Shown here: piece by piece, positions 24,969 to 32,027 of the stretch
How positions within the stretch are numbered: position 1 is the first letter of the stretch
Layout: each line of letters opens with the position of its first letter
Assembly (NCBI GenBank): GCA_002381615.1
Contig: DFWY01000107.1
Coordinates: 1 to 34,294, forward strand
Length of the DNA stretch: 34,294 bases
Direction: 5' to 3'
Source of the DNA: Polaromonas sp. UBA4122
GTDB lineage: Bacteria > Pseudomonadota > Gammaproteobacteria > Burkholderiales > Burkholderiaceae_C
The notes under the pieces: model-generated
The model's database searches: none
The model's input: the letters and a program-made list of their open reading frames with translations, nothing else
What the model was told of the DNA's origin: nothing
Made by a program: the position numbers and the translations under genes

Positions 24969-25874
24969 ATGTCTGGCAAAAGAAAACTTGGCTTTATCGG
25001 TGTGGGACTGATGGGGCACGGCTTGGCAAAAAATTTGCTCAAGCAGGGGCACGCCATGACCCTGCTTGAGCATCCGGGCAACCAGCCTGTCGATGACTTG
25101 ATAAAAATGGGGGCTCAAACGGTTGCGACCCCCAAAGAGGTGGCTGCGGCTGCCGATGTGGTGTTTATGTGTGTCACCGGATCGCCCCAGGTTGAAGCTT
25201 GTGTCTACGGTGCGGATGGTCTTTTGGAAGGCTTGCGGGCGGGGAGCATTGTCGTGGATGGCACGACGGCAGACCCTGTGTCGACGGTCAAAGTGGCGGC
25301 TGCGGTGCAGGCGCGAGGCGGACGTTATGTCGATGCCCCGATGACCCGTACCTCCCAGCATGCCGAAGATGGCTGTGTCAATGCCATGCTCGGTGGAGAT
25401 GCCGCAACGATTGCGGAGGTCCGACCGCTGATTGAAGCCTACGCCGAAAATATCTTCGTCGGTGGTGAGGTCGGTTCCGGCCATCGCATGAAGTTGCTGC
25501 ACAACTACATTTCTCTGGGCACCTTGGCCTTGCTGGCTGAGGCCTATACCTGCGCCGGCAAGGCCGGGATCGACCGCAAAGTTCTGACCGAGGTGCTGGC
25601 AACCGGAGGGGGCGACAGCGTTGTCCTCAAACGCCTGATGCCATTTCTCGACAGCGGGGAGCCTGGAAGCATGTTGTTCTCCTTGATCAATGCGGGCAAG
25701 GACCTGCGGTACTTCACCCACATGGCAGAAGAGCTTCAGGTCGGTGCCTTTGTCGGCGAGGCGGTTCATCAGACCTTTGTCACCGCTTCGAATGTGGGCG
25801 GCGGCGAAAAAATGATTCCCGAACTGCTCAACATTCTGTGTCGCATGCATGGCGCGCCACTCTGCGGCAAATAA
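24969..25874 (+). CDS. 3-hydroxyisobutyrate dehydrogenase-family (beta-hydroxyacid) oxidoreductase
   Basis: A 301-residue NAD(P)-dependent beta-hydroxyacid dehydrogenase. It has an N-terminal Rossmann domain with GFIGVGLMG (residues 8-16), the substrate block VDAPMTRTSQHAEDG where relatives have DAPVSGG, and an all-helical C-terminal domain with the catalytic lysine Lys175 in GHRMKLLHN. The changed substrate block suggests a ligand other than 3-hydroxyisobutyrate, for example tartronate semialdehyde or another C3-C4 beta-hydroxyacid. I start it at 24969 because AAGGA at 24957-24961 fits; in-frame ATGs at 24954 and 24963 are possible. It heads a tight four-gene run with the D-aminoacylase, DSD1 and reductase genes. 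Confidence 0.87.
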   Translation: MSGKRKLGFIGVGLMGHGLAKNLLKQGHAMTLLEHPGNQPVDDLIKMGAQTVATPKEVAAAADVVFMCVTGSPQVEACVYGADGLLEGLRAGSIVVDGTTADPVSTVKVAAAVQARGGRYVDAPMTRTSQHAEDGCVNAMLGGDAATIAEVRPLIEAYAENIFVGGEVGSGHRMKLLHNYISLGTLALLAEAYTCAGKAGIDRKVLTEVLATGGGDSVVLKRLMPFLDSGEPGSMLFSLINAGKDLRYFTHMAEELQVGAFVGEAVHQTFVTASNVGGGEKMIPELLNILCRMHGAPLCGK

Positions 25875-25900
25875 AAAACTTTTCAACTCAAAGGCCCCTG

Positions 25901-27367
25901 ATGCAGGAAAATTTTGACCTTCTGATTCGCAACGCAAGCATCGTCGATGGTACGGGCGCGCCCCGTTTCACGGGTGATATCGGCATTCGTGGCGACCGCA
26001 TCGCGCGTATCGGCGATCTCTCAAAGCTGCGCGGCGAGGTGGAAGTCGATCTGGCGGGTCGCATTGCGGCACCGGGTTTCATCGACGCGCACACCCACGA
26101 CGATCGCCTCATGCTGTCCAACCCCGACATGGCGCCCAAGGTCAGCCAGGGTGTGACCACGGTGATCGGCGGCAATTGCGGCATTTCGCTGGCACCGATG
26201 CCGCGCCCCATTCCCAATCCGGTCACGCCGCCGCTGAATCTGCTAGATGACCAGGGGGGCTGGTTTCACTTCCCCACGTTTTCGTCCTACATCGATGAGT
26301 TGCGCGCCAAGCCCGCCGCCACCAACTGCGCCATGCTGGTGGGGCACACCACTTTGCGCGTGGCCACCATGGATGACCTGACGCAGCCGGCGAGTACGGC
26401 CGAAATCGGCGCCATGCGCGAACTGGTCGACGAGGCCATGCGCGCGGGCGCCATCGGCGTGTCCACCGGGTTGTTCTATGAGCCGGCGATTGCCGCGCCC
26501 ACTGAGGAGGTGATCGAGATCTGCCGACCGCTCAAGAAATTCAACGGCATGTATTGCACCCACATGCGCGACGAGGCGGATCGGGTGATCGACTCGCTGG
26601 AGGAAAGCTTTCGCATCGGCCGCGAGGTGGGGGTGCCGGTGGTGATCTCGCACCACAAGCTGGTGGGGCAGGCGAATTATGGCCGCTCCAAGGAAACGCT
26701 GTCCTTCATCGAAAAAAACATGGCCAAGCAGGCGATCTGCCTGGACTGCTATCCCTACACGGCCGGCTCCACCATCCTGTCCGCTGACCGGGCGGCAACT
26801 TCCACACGCGTCATTGTCAGCTGGTCGAAAGCGCTGCCTGAGTATGCCGGCCAAGACCTGGCCGATATCGCGCAAAAAATGGGAGTACCCCAGGAGGAGG
26901 CAGTTCGGCGCCTGAGCCCCGCCGGTGCGATCTACTTCAGGATGGACGAGGCCGATGTGCAGCGCATCCTGAAGTTCGACCAGACCATGATCGGCTCCGA
27001 CGGCCTGCCGCATGATGCGGCACCGCATCCGCGGCTGTGGGGAAGTTTTCCGCGCGTGCTGGGCCACTATGGACGCCTGCTCGGGCTTTTCCCGCTGGAG
27101 ACCGCCGTGCACAAGATGACCGGACTGACGGCGAAGAACTTCGGCCTGCGGGACCGGGGCGTCTTGAGGGAAGGGGCATACGCCGACTTGACCCTGTTCG
27201 ATGCGGACACGGTGGACGAGGTCGCCACCTATGAGAAGCCCATCGCGCCGGCACGCGGTATCGACACGGTGATTGTCAATGGCGCCATTGTCTGGCGCGA
27301 TGGACGGCCGACGGGCGCGCGGCCCGGGCGGGTACTTACGCGTGAAACGCAAGACACGGGGAACTGA
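25901..27367 (+). CDS. N-acyl-D-amino-acid deacylase (D-aminoacylase family amidohydrolase)
   Basis: A zinc amidohydrolase that releases D-amino acids from N-acyl-D-amino acids; 488 residues, normal length. Seen: the beta-strand leader LLIRNASIVDGTGAPRFTGD, His64-x-His66 in DAHTHDD, GGNCGISLAP with Cys93 (the D-aminoacylase-specific metal ligand), STGLFYEPA, CTHMRDE, ISHHKLVGQANYGRS and the essential Asp367 in SDGLPHDAAPHPRLWG. AAAGG at 25890-25894 precedes the ATG. It begins 26 bases after the dehydrogenase gene and ends one base before the next start, so co-expression with the D-amino-acid-directed DSD1 enzyme is nearly certain. Side-chain preference is unknown. Confidence 0.9.
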   Translation: MQENFDLLIRNASIVDGTGAPRFTGDIGIRGDRIARIGDLSKLRGEVEVDLAGRIAAPGFIDAHTHDDRLMLSNPDMAPKVSQGVTTVIGGNCGISLAPMPRPIPNPVTPPLNLLDDQGGWFHFPTFSSYIDELRAKPAATNCAMLVGHTTLRVATMDDLTQPASTAEIGAMRELVDEAMRAGAIGVSTGLFYEPAIAAPTEEVIEICRPLKKFNGMYCTHMRDEADRVIDSLEESFRIGREVGVPVVISHHKLVGQANYGRSKETLSFIEKNMAKQAICLDCYPYTAGSTILSADRAATSTRVIVSWSKALPEYAGQDLADIAQKMGVPQEEAVRRLSPAGAIYFRMDEADVQRILKFDQTMIGSDGLPHDAAPHPRLWGSFPRVLGHYGRLLGLFPLETAVHKMTGLTAKNFGLRDRGVLREGAYADLTLFDADTVDEVATYEKPIAPARGIDTVIVNGAIVWRDGRPTGARPGRVLTRETQDTGN

Positions 27368-27368
27368 G

Positions 27369-28508
27369 ATGCCGAAACAAGTTCTGGAACAGCTGGAAAC
27401 ACCCGCGCTGATTCTTGATGAGGCGCGGATGGACCGCAACATCGAGCGTATGCGCAGCCATCTGCGCCGCCTGAATGTGACCTTCCGTCCTCACGTCAAG
27501 ACCAACAAATGCATGGACGTGGCGCGTCGACTCATGGAAACACCGCAAGGTCCGATCACGGTCTCCACCCTGCTGGAGGCCGAGTATTTCGCGGCGCACG
27601 GGGTCAAAGACATCCTGTACGCCGTCTGCATCGCGCCGAACAAGCTGGACCATGTGATGGCCCTGCAGGACAAGGGGGTGCGGCTGTTGCTCCTTCTGGA
27701 CAGCATGGAGACCGCCCGGATTCTGGCCGAGCGTGCCAAGGCGGCGCGGCATCCCTTCAACGTCCTTATCGAGATCGATTCGGACGGTCACCGTTCGGGC
27801 GTGAGGCCCGACGCTGCCGAGTTGGTCGAGATCGGCCAGTTCCTCGAGGGCGCCGGCATTACGGTGAAGGGGGTGCTCACCCATGCCGGAAGTTCCTACG
27901 ACTGCCCATCCGTGGCCGCGATTCGCGCCATGGCCGAGCAGGAGCGTGACGCGGTCGTTCATGCGGCCGATCGGCTGCGCGCGGCGGGCATGGCGTGCCC
28001 GGTGGTTAGCATGGGCTCGACGCCGACCGCGCTGTTCGCCGAGCATCTGGAGGGCGTGACGGAGGTGCGTGCCGGCGTGTTCGTCTTCTTCGATCTGGTA
28101 ATGGCCGGCCTGAATGTCTGCCGGTTGGACGACATCGCCCTGTCGGTCCTGACCACGGTGATCGGGCATCAGCGCGAAAAAGGCTGGACCATTCTTGATG
28201 CCGGGTGGATGGCCATGTCACGCGACCGTGGCACGGCCAAACAGCCAGTGGACCAGGGTTACGGCGTCGTCTGCGACCTTGATGGCCAGCCGTTGGACGA
28301 CTTCATTCTGGTGGGCGCCAACCAGGAGCACGGCATCATGGCGCACCGATCCGGCAAGGTGGACAGCGCGCTGCACCTGCCTGTGGGCAGCCAGGTTCGG
28401 ATCCTGCCCAACCATGCCTGTTCCACCGCAGCGCAGTATGGTCATTACAACGTGCTGGGATCCGGTCACGAGATCACGGCGTCCTGGCAGCGTTTCAGCG
28501 GCTGGTAA
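27369..28508 (+). CDS. DSD1-family PLP enzyme, D-serine/D-hydroxyaspartate dehydratase-like
   Basis: A second fold type III PLP enzyme, 379 residues, only distantly similar to the BhcC-like aldolase at 23592. PLP lysine expected at Lys44 (RPHVKTNKC; the family more often has KTHK). The C-terminal metal motif is NHACST, with His349-x-Cys351, the zinc pair of eukaryotic-type D-serine dehydratase, unlike the His-x-Asp of aldolases. Dehydratases of this family act on D-serine and D-threo-3-hydroxyaspartate, giving an imino acid that hydrolyses to pyruvate or oxaloacetate. It follows the D-aminoacylase stop by one base and is followed 19 bases later by an iminosuccinate-reductase-like gene, which fits an imino product captured by reduction. 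Confidence 0.87.
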   Translation: MPKQVLEQLETPALILDEARMDRNIERMRSHLRRLNVTFRPHVKTNKCMDVARRLMETPQGPITVSTLLEAEYFAAHGVKDILYAVCIAPNKLDHVMALQDKGVRLLLLLDSMETARILAERAKAARHPFNVLIEIDSDGHRSGVRPDAAELVEIGQFLEGAGITVKGVLTHAGSSYDCPSVAAIRAMAEQERDAVVHAADRLRAAGMACPVVSMGSTPTALFAEHLEGVTEVRAGVFVFFDLVMAGLNVCRLDDIALSVLTTVIGHQREKGWTILDAGWMAMSRDRGTAKQPVDQGYGVVCDLDGQPLDDFILVGANQEHGIMAHRSGKVDSALHLPVGSQVRILPNHACSTAAQYGHYNVLGSGHEITASWQRFSGW

Positions 28509-28527
28509 AGCCAGAAAGGAAGACGAC

Positions 28528-29499
28528 ATGTTGGTCATTTCCGAAGAGGACGCTCGCGTCCTGGTGAGCGTTGAAAGCGCCATCGCCGCGGTCGAAAAAA
28601 CCTTCGCCGCCATGGCGCGCGGCGAAGCCCGTAATTACCCTGTCGTGCGCGAGGTGGTGGGCTATCAGGATGCTGTTTTCGGCGTCAAGACTGGCTGTGA
28701 CACCAGTGCTCCCATTCTTGGCCTCAAGGCGGGCGGTTACTGGCCCCATAATTTGGCAAAGGGGTTGACCAATCACCAGTCTTCGACCTTGCTGTTCGAT
28801 CCGGAAACGGGCCGCGCCTCGGCGCTGGTCAGCGCCAACTACCTGACCGGGGTGCGCACCGGAGCAGCCAGCGCCATCGCCACCAAGTATCTGTCACGCC
28901 CCGACAGCACCGTGCTCGGCATCATCGGCACCGGCGCCCAATCGGCATACCAGTTGCGCGCTACCCTGGCCGTGCGCCCCATCCGCAAGGTCTACGCCTG
29001 GGACCCCTCTCTGGAAAATATCGCGACTTTCGGCCGCATAGTGGCGGAACTTGGACTGGAGTACGCCCCCCAAACCGACTGTCAGGCGGTGGCGGTCAAC
29101 GCCGACATTCTGATCACCGTGACGCCCTCGCAACGTGCCTTGGTAGAAAAATCCTGGGTGCGCGCCGGCACCCATGTCAGCGCCATGGGGGCCGACACCA
29201 AGGGCAAGCAGGAATTGGATCCCGCCTTGGTGGCAAGTGCCGCCTTGTTTGTGGATGAGACCGCACAGGCCATCACCATCGGCGAATGCCAGCATGCCTA
29301 TAACGCCGGGTTGATCACGGCGCAGAGCTTGCGCGGCAGCATCGGAGAGGTCATCGCAGGGTTCTGCGATGGACGGCGTACAGCACAGGAAATCACCCTC
29401 TTCGATGGCACCGGTGTGGCCTTGCAGGACCTGGTGGTGGCCGACCTCGCCCTGCGCCTGGCCGCAGAGCTGGGCCTTGGCTCCCGCGTCGAGTATTAG
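28528..29499 (+). CDS. Ornithine cyclodeaminase/mu-crystallin family, iminosuccinate reductase (BhcD)-like
   Basis: A 323-residue NAD(P)-dependent imine reductase/deaminase-fold protein. It has the family Rossmann motif VLGIIGTGAQSAYQLRA, plus blocks that I recall from Paracoccus BhcD (iminosuccinate reductase): NYPVVREVVGYQDAVFGVK, LGLKAGGYWPHN, NHQSSTLLFDPETGR, AMGADTKGKQELDPALVA, IGECQHA and FDGTGVALQDL. BhcD makes L-aspartate from iminosuccinate with NADH. Ordinary ornithine cyclodeaminases lack the GGYWPNN-type block, so I prefer an imino-acid reductase role. AAAGGA at 28515-28520 gives a clear start. It ends the D-amino-acid run; a broken dctM copy begins 66 bases after its stop. Confidence 0.85.
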   Translation: MLVISEEDARVLVSVESAIAAVEKTFAAMARGEARNYPVVREVVGYQDAVFGVKTGCDTSAPILGLKAGGYWPHNLAKGLTNHQSSTLLFDPETGRASALVSANYLTGVRTGAASAIATKYLSRPDSTVLGIIGTGAQSAYQLRATLAVRPIRKVYAWDPSLENIATFGRIVAELGLEYAPQTDCQAVAVNADILITVTPSQRALVEKSWVRAGTHVSAMGADTKGKQELDPALVASAALFVDETAQAITIGECQHAYNAGLITAQSLRGSIGEVIAGFCDGRRTAQEITLFDGTGVALQDLVVADLALRLAAELGLGSRVEY

Positions 29500-29565
29500 T
29501 CGACGATGTCACAAATGAAGTCTTGGGCTGTTCCATCCGCAATGCGGTTAATTACGCCAGCCTCC

Positions 29566-29808
29566 GTGCTCAAGGCCGGGATCAATCCGGCTTACTTTGG
29601 CGTGTTGTTCGTCATGAACAACGCCATCGGCCTGATCACACCTCCGGTGGGCACGGTGCTCAATGTCGTGTGTGGTGTGGCAAAAATCACCATGGACGAC
29701 GCCTTCAAGGGCGTGCTGCCCTTCCTGGTGGCCGAGCTGGTCGTGCTTTTCCTGCTGGTTCTTTTTCCCCAGATCGTCACAGCGCCACTTCATTGGTGGA
29801 TGCACTGA
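29566..29808 (+). pseudogene. Truncated dctM copy (last 80 codons)
   Basis: VLKAGINPAYFGVLFVMNNA through to PLHWWMH matches the end of the intact DctM (17224-17466) at protein and DNA level, with a few substitutions and the same stop. An ATG at 29506 opens the frame but codes unrelated residues before the homology. About 81% of the gene is missing, so it cannot form a permease. It marks the left edge of the duplicated block. Confidence 0.9.
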
Positions 29809-29852
29809 CAAATTTTCCCCAACCCCTGTCATTTATATTTAAGGAGACAACC

Positions 29853-30863
29853 ATGTTTAAACGCAGAACCCTCGTATCAGCCCTCGCCGGCGCCGCCTTG
29901 CTGGTGGCGACTTCAGCCTTCGCCCAGTACGCCGAGCGAACCATCAAGTGGACCAACGGCGTGAACGAAGACCACTCAGTCGGACTGGGCGTCAAGAAGA
30001 TGCAGGAGGTGCTTAATGCCAAGACCGGCGGCAAGATCAAGATCAATGCTTTCTGGGGCGGCTCCGCGGGTGGTGACCTTGCTGGTGCCCAGGCTACGCG
30101 TGCGGGTACGCAAGAGATAGTGTGCACATCCGGCTCGGCCTTGATGGGTATCGTCAAGGAACTGGGCGCGTTCGACCTGCCGTTTCTGTTTGCCAACGAA
30201 CAAGAAGCCTACACCGTGCTGGACGGTCCGGCTGGAAAGTACTTCAACAAGAAGCTTGAAGAAGCTGGCCTTGTCAATCTGGCCTACTGGGAAAATGGCT
30301 TTCGCAACTTGACCAATAGCAGGCACGCGGTTAGCAAAATCGAAGACTTTGACGGCTTGAAAATACGTGTCATGCAGAACAGCATTTTTCTCGACACGTT
30401 CAAGACACTGGGTGCCAACCCGACGCCGATGGCCTTTGGGGAAGTATTCACCGCGCTGGAAACCAAGGCCATCGATGGCCAGGAAAACCCCTTTTCCACG
30501 ATCGAGACAGGCAAACTCTATGAGGTCCAGAAGTATTTGACGGTGACTCGTCATGCGTACTCACCCTTCTTTGTGCTTTACAGCAAAAAGCTGTGGGATC
30601 AGCTCAACCCGCAGGAGCAGGCCGTGCTGCGTGAAGCGGCACTGGAAGGGCAGACGGTCCAGCGCGATGCAAGCCGCGCGCAGGATGCTAAGTCATTCGC
30701 CATCCTCAAGGCACGGGGTATGGTGGTCAATGATATTTCTCCTGCAGAGAAGGCCCGCATTATTGCCAAGCTAAAGCCGGTTTATGACAAGCATGTGCCC
30801 ACTATCGGCGCTGAGGCTGTTAACGTTGTGCTGAATGCCCTGAAAAAGGCGCGCGGCGGCTGA
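29853..30863 (+). CDS. TRAP transporter periplasmic binding protein (DctP), copy 2
   Basis: A 336-residue paralogue of the DctP at 17526, collinear without gaps, with a nearly identical signal peptide (cleavage near AFA, residue 24) and the conserved IRVMQNSIFLDTFK and ETKAIDGQENP blocks. AAGGAG at 29841-29846 is a better Shine-Dalgarno than copy 1 has, and the leader is different. The frame is intact while its neighbours on both sides are broken, which suggests selection to keep it. No DctQ/DctM pair belongs to it locally; it could use the permease at 15582-17466. Differences from copy 1 include WTNGVNEDHSVG for FTNGVAEDHPVG, GGSAGGDLAGAQ for NNAAGGDLQATQ, and NPTPMAFGEV for NAVPMNFGEV. Confidence 0.92.
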   Translation: MFKRRTLVSALAGAALLVATSAFAQYAERTIKWTNGVNEDHSVGLGVKKMQEVLNAKTGGKIKINAFWGGSAGGDLAGAQATRAGTQEIVCTSGSALMGIVKELGAFDLPFLFANEQEAYTVLDGPAGKYFNKKLEEAGLVNLAYWENGFRNLTNSRHAVSKIEDFDGLKIRVMQNSIFLDTFKTLGANPTPMAFGEVFTALETKAIDGQENPFSTIETGKLYEVQKYLTVTRHAYSPFFVLYSKKLWDQLNPQEQAVLREAALEGQTVQRDASRAQDAKSFAILKARGMVVNDISPAEKARIIAKLKPVYDKHVPTIGAEAVNVVLNALKKARGG

Positions 30864-30888
30864 TCCAGTCCGTAGCACTGTTTGATGC

Positions 30889-30921
30889 AAGGCCGCCAGG
30901 GGCAACCCTCGCGGCCTTTTT
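30889..30921 (+). terminator. Rho-independent terminator after dctP copy 2
   Basis: The same hairpin as at 18558: AAGGCCGC (30889-30896) with GCGGCCTT (30911-30918), AGGG/CCCT inner stem, GCAA loop, T run to 30921. The stem-loop is unchanged although the bases on both sides differ from copy 1, so it is probably still functional. Confidence 0.9.
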
Positions 30922-30935
30922 CCGAGGCTCAATTG

Positions 30936-31217
30936 GAGATGCACGGTTCGAAGCCATCCGCCTGGGCGAGTGTCCCAACATCATCTGGGTGCGTCTGCAC
31001 ACTGACCGCGCTGGGTAGCAAAAGCCGCGATGCCATCCGCATGGACAGCCTCGATCTGCTCAAACAGCATGCGAAGGACTGCGAAGCCCTGATCTGAGTC
31101 AGTGAAACGCTGCGCCACAAATGGGACTTCAAGGACTATCTGCAGACGGGTGTGGCCATGCTCGACCTGAGCTGGTGCAGCGGCCTCACCGAGGCGCGCA
31201 AGATTGCCGGCATGGCC
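30936..31217 (+). pseudogene. Collapsed copy of the GalD-like dehydratase gene
   Basis: About 280 bases match three separate parts of the intact gene at 18619-19830: its first ~70 bases, a short piece from about 18931-18968, and about 19360-19557. Joins lie near 31006 (ACCG shared) and at 31030-31043, where the parent has GACGCCATTCGCAT at 18955 and GACGCCATCCGCAT at 19360. A further 9-base deletion and an in-frame TGA (in CTGATCTGAGTCAG, parent CTGATTTGCGCCAG) are present. The remainder of the gene after 31217 is absent. No function is possible as an enzyme. Confidence 0.88.
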
Positions 31218-31369
31218 AAACATTATTACGCTCAGCGCAGCCTCACAGGCTTCATATTTCGTTCACTAAAAAATCCCATCTCCGTAATCAGTCATTGGAC
31301 TGACCTTGCACGCCTGTCACGAGAAAGCGCATGCCAGTAAAAAAGGGGGGGAAAGGTAAACTTGGCGGA

Positions 31370-31882
31370 ATGAAAATAATTTTCTCTTGGGTATTGCTCT
31401 GTCTGGCAGCAACAACTTTTCCCGCATTCGCGAAAACCCCCGGTGAGGTCGAGGTCGGCAGCCTTCTTCGCGAAGCACAAATGCAGGGGCTTTCCGGCCC
31501 CTCTAAAAAACTGTCCGCATTCCGCGGCAAGCCTCTGGTCATCAACGTATGGGCCAGCTGGTGCCCCCCCTGCCGACAAGAAATGGGATCCTTGGAAAGA
31601 CTCTCACGCCGCTATGGGGGAAAGCAGTTCGAAGTGATAGGCATCTCGACCGACGACTACCCGGACCGTGCCGCGGCGTTTCTTCAACAATCCCACACCA
31701 CATTCAGCAATTTCATCGACAGCAAGCTGTTTATGGAAAACATGCTGGGAGCCGATCGGCTTCCCTTGACGCTGCTGGTCGATGCTCAGGGTCGGGTGCT
31801 TGGCAAGTACTATGGGGCAAAGCAATGGGACAGTCCTGAAGCGTTGGAAATCATCGCAAAAGCGTTCCGCATCAAGATGTGA
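31370..31882 (+). CDS. TlpA-like periplasmic thiol:disulfide oxidoreductase
   Basis: A 170-residue thioredoxin-fold protein with an N-terminal hydrophobic signal (MKIIFSWVLLCLAATTFPAFA, cleavage near residue 21) and the redox motif Cys65-Pro-Pro-Cys68 in WASWCPPCRQEMGSL. The expected cis-proline lies in RLPLTLLVDAQGRVLG. Proteins of this group reduce disulfides in the periplasm, for example in cytochrome c maturation. An ATG at 31331 would add 13 basic residues (MPVKKGGKGK..); either start leaves a usable signal. It stands alone between duplication debris and a clear terminator, and its lower-GC codons differ somewhat from the catabolic genes before it. Confidence 0.88.
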   Translation: MKIIFSWVLLCLAATTFPAFAKTPGEVEVGSLLREAQMQGLSGPSKKLSAFRGKPLVINVWASWCPPCRQEMGSLERLSRRYGGKQFEVIGISTDDYPDRAAAFLQQSHTTFSNFIDSKLFMENMLGADRLPLTLLVDAQGRVLGKYYGAKQWDSPEALEIIAKAFRIKM

Positions 31883-31961
31883 CTTTGTGTTGCCTTGGCT
31901 GTGGCCATCGAACGGCTCACTTGCCGCGTTTCCGGGAAAGCCGCGGTGGTCGAAAGTCCAG

Positions 31962-31992
31962 AAGGGTTACAAATTTTCGTAACCCTTTTTTG
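31962..31992 (+). terminator. Rho-independent terminator after the TlpA-like gene
   Basis: AAGGGTTAC (31962-31970) pairs perfectly with GTAACCCTT (31979-31987) around an 8-base loop, followed by a T run. It ends the plus-strand TlpA-like transcript 80 bases after its stop and lies just beyond the end of the convergent LysR gene. Confidence 0.92.
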
Positions 31993-32027
31993 TTTTGGGC
32001 TGCGCCATAAAATTGCCCTGGGCGGCC

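Larger units (their letters stand above)
29566..31217 (+). repeat. Second, shortened copy of the dctM-dctP-dehydratase block
   Basis: Same order and direction as 17224-19557, offset 12342 bases at the left end. Contents: truncated dctM, intact dctP copy 2, the identical hairpin terminator, and a dehydratase gene reduced by at least two large deletions. The DNA between the two copies holds the D-amino-acid and Bug/aldolase genes. Confidence 0.85.

Noticed and set aside
29506-29565. ATG at 29506 as the start of a new 100-residue gene
   Set aside because: The first 20 codons are unrelated sequence joined to the dctM remnant; the rest is only the C-terminal 80 residues of a permease.
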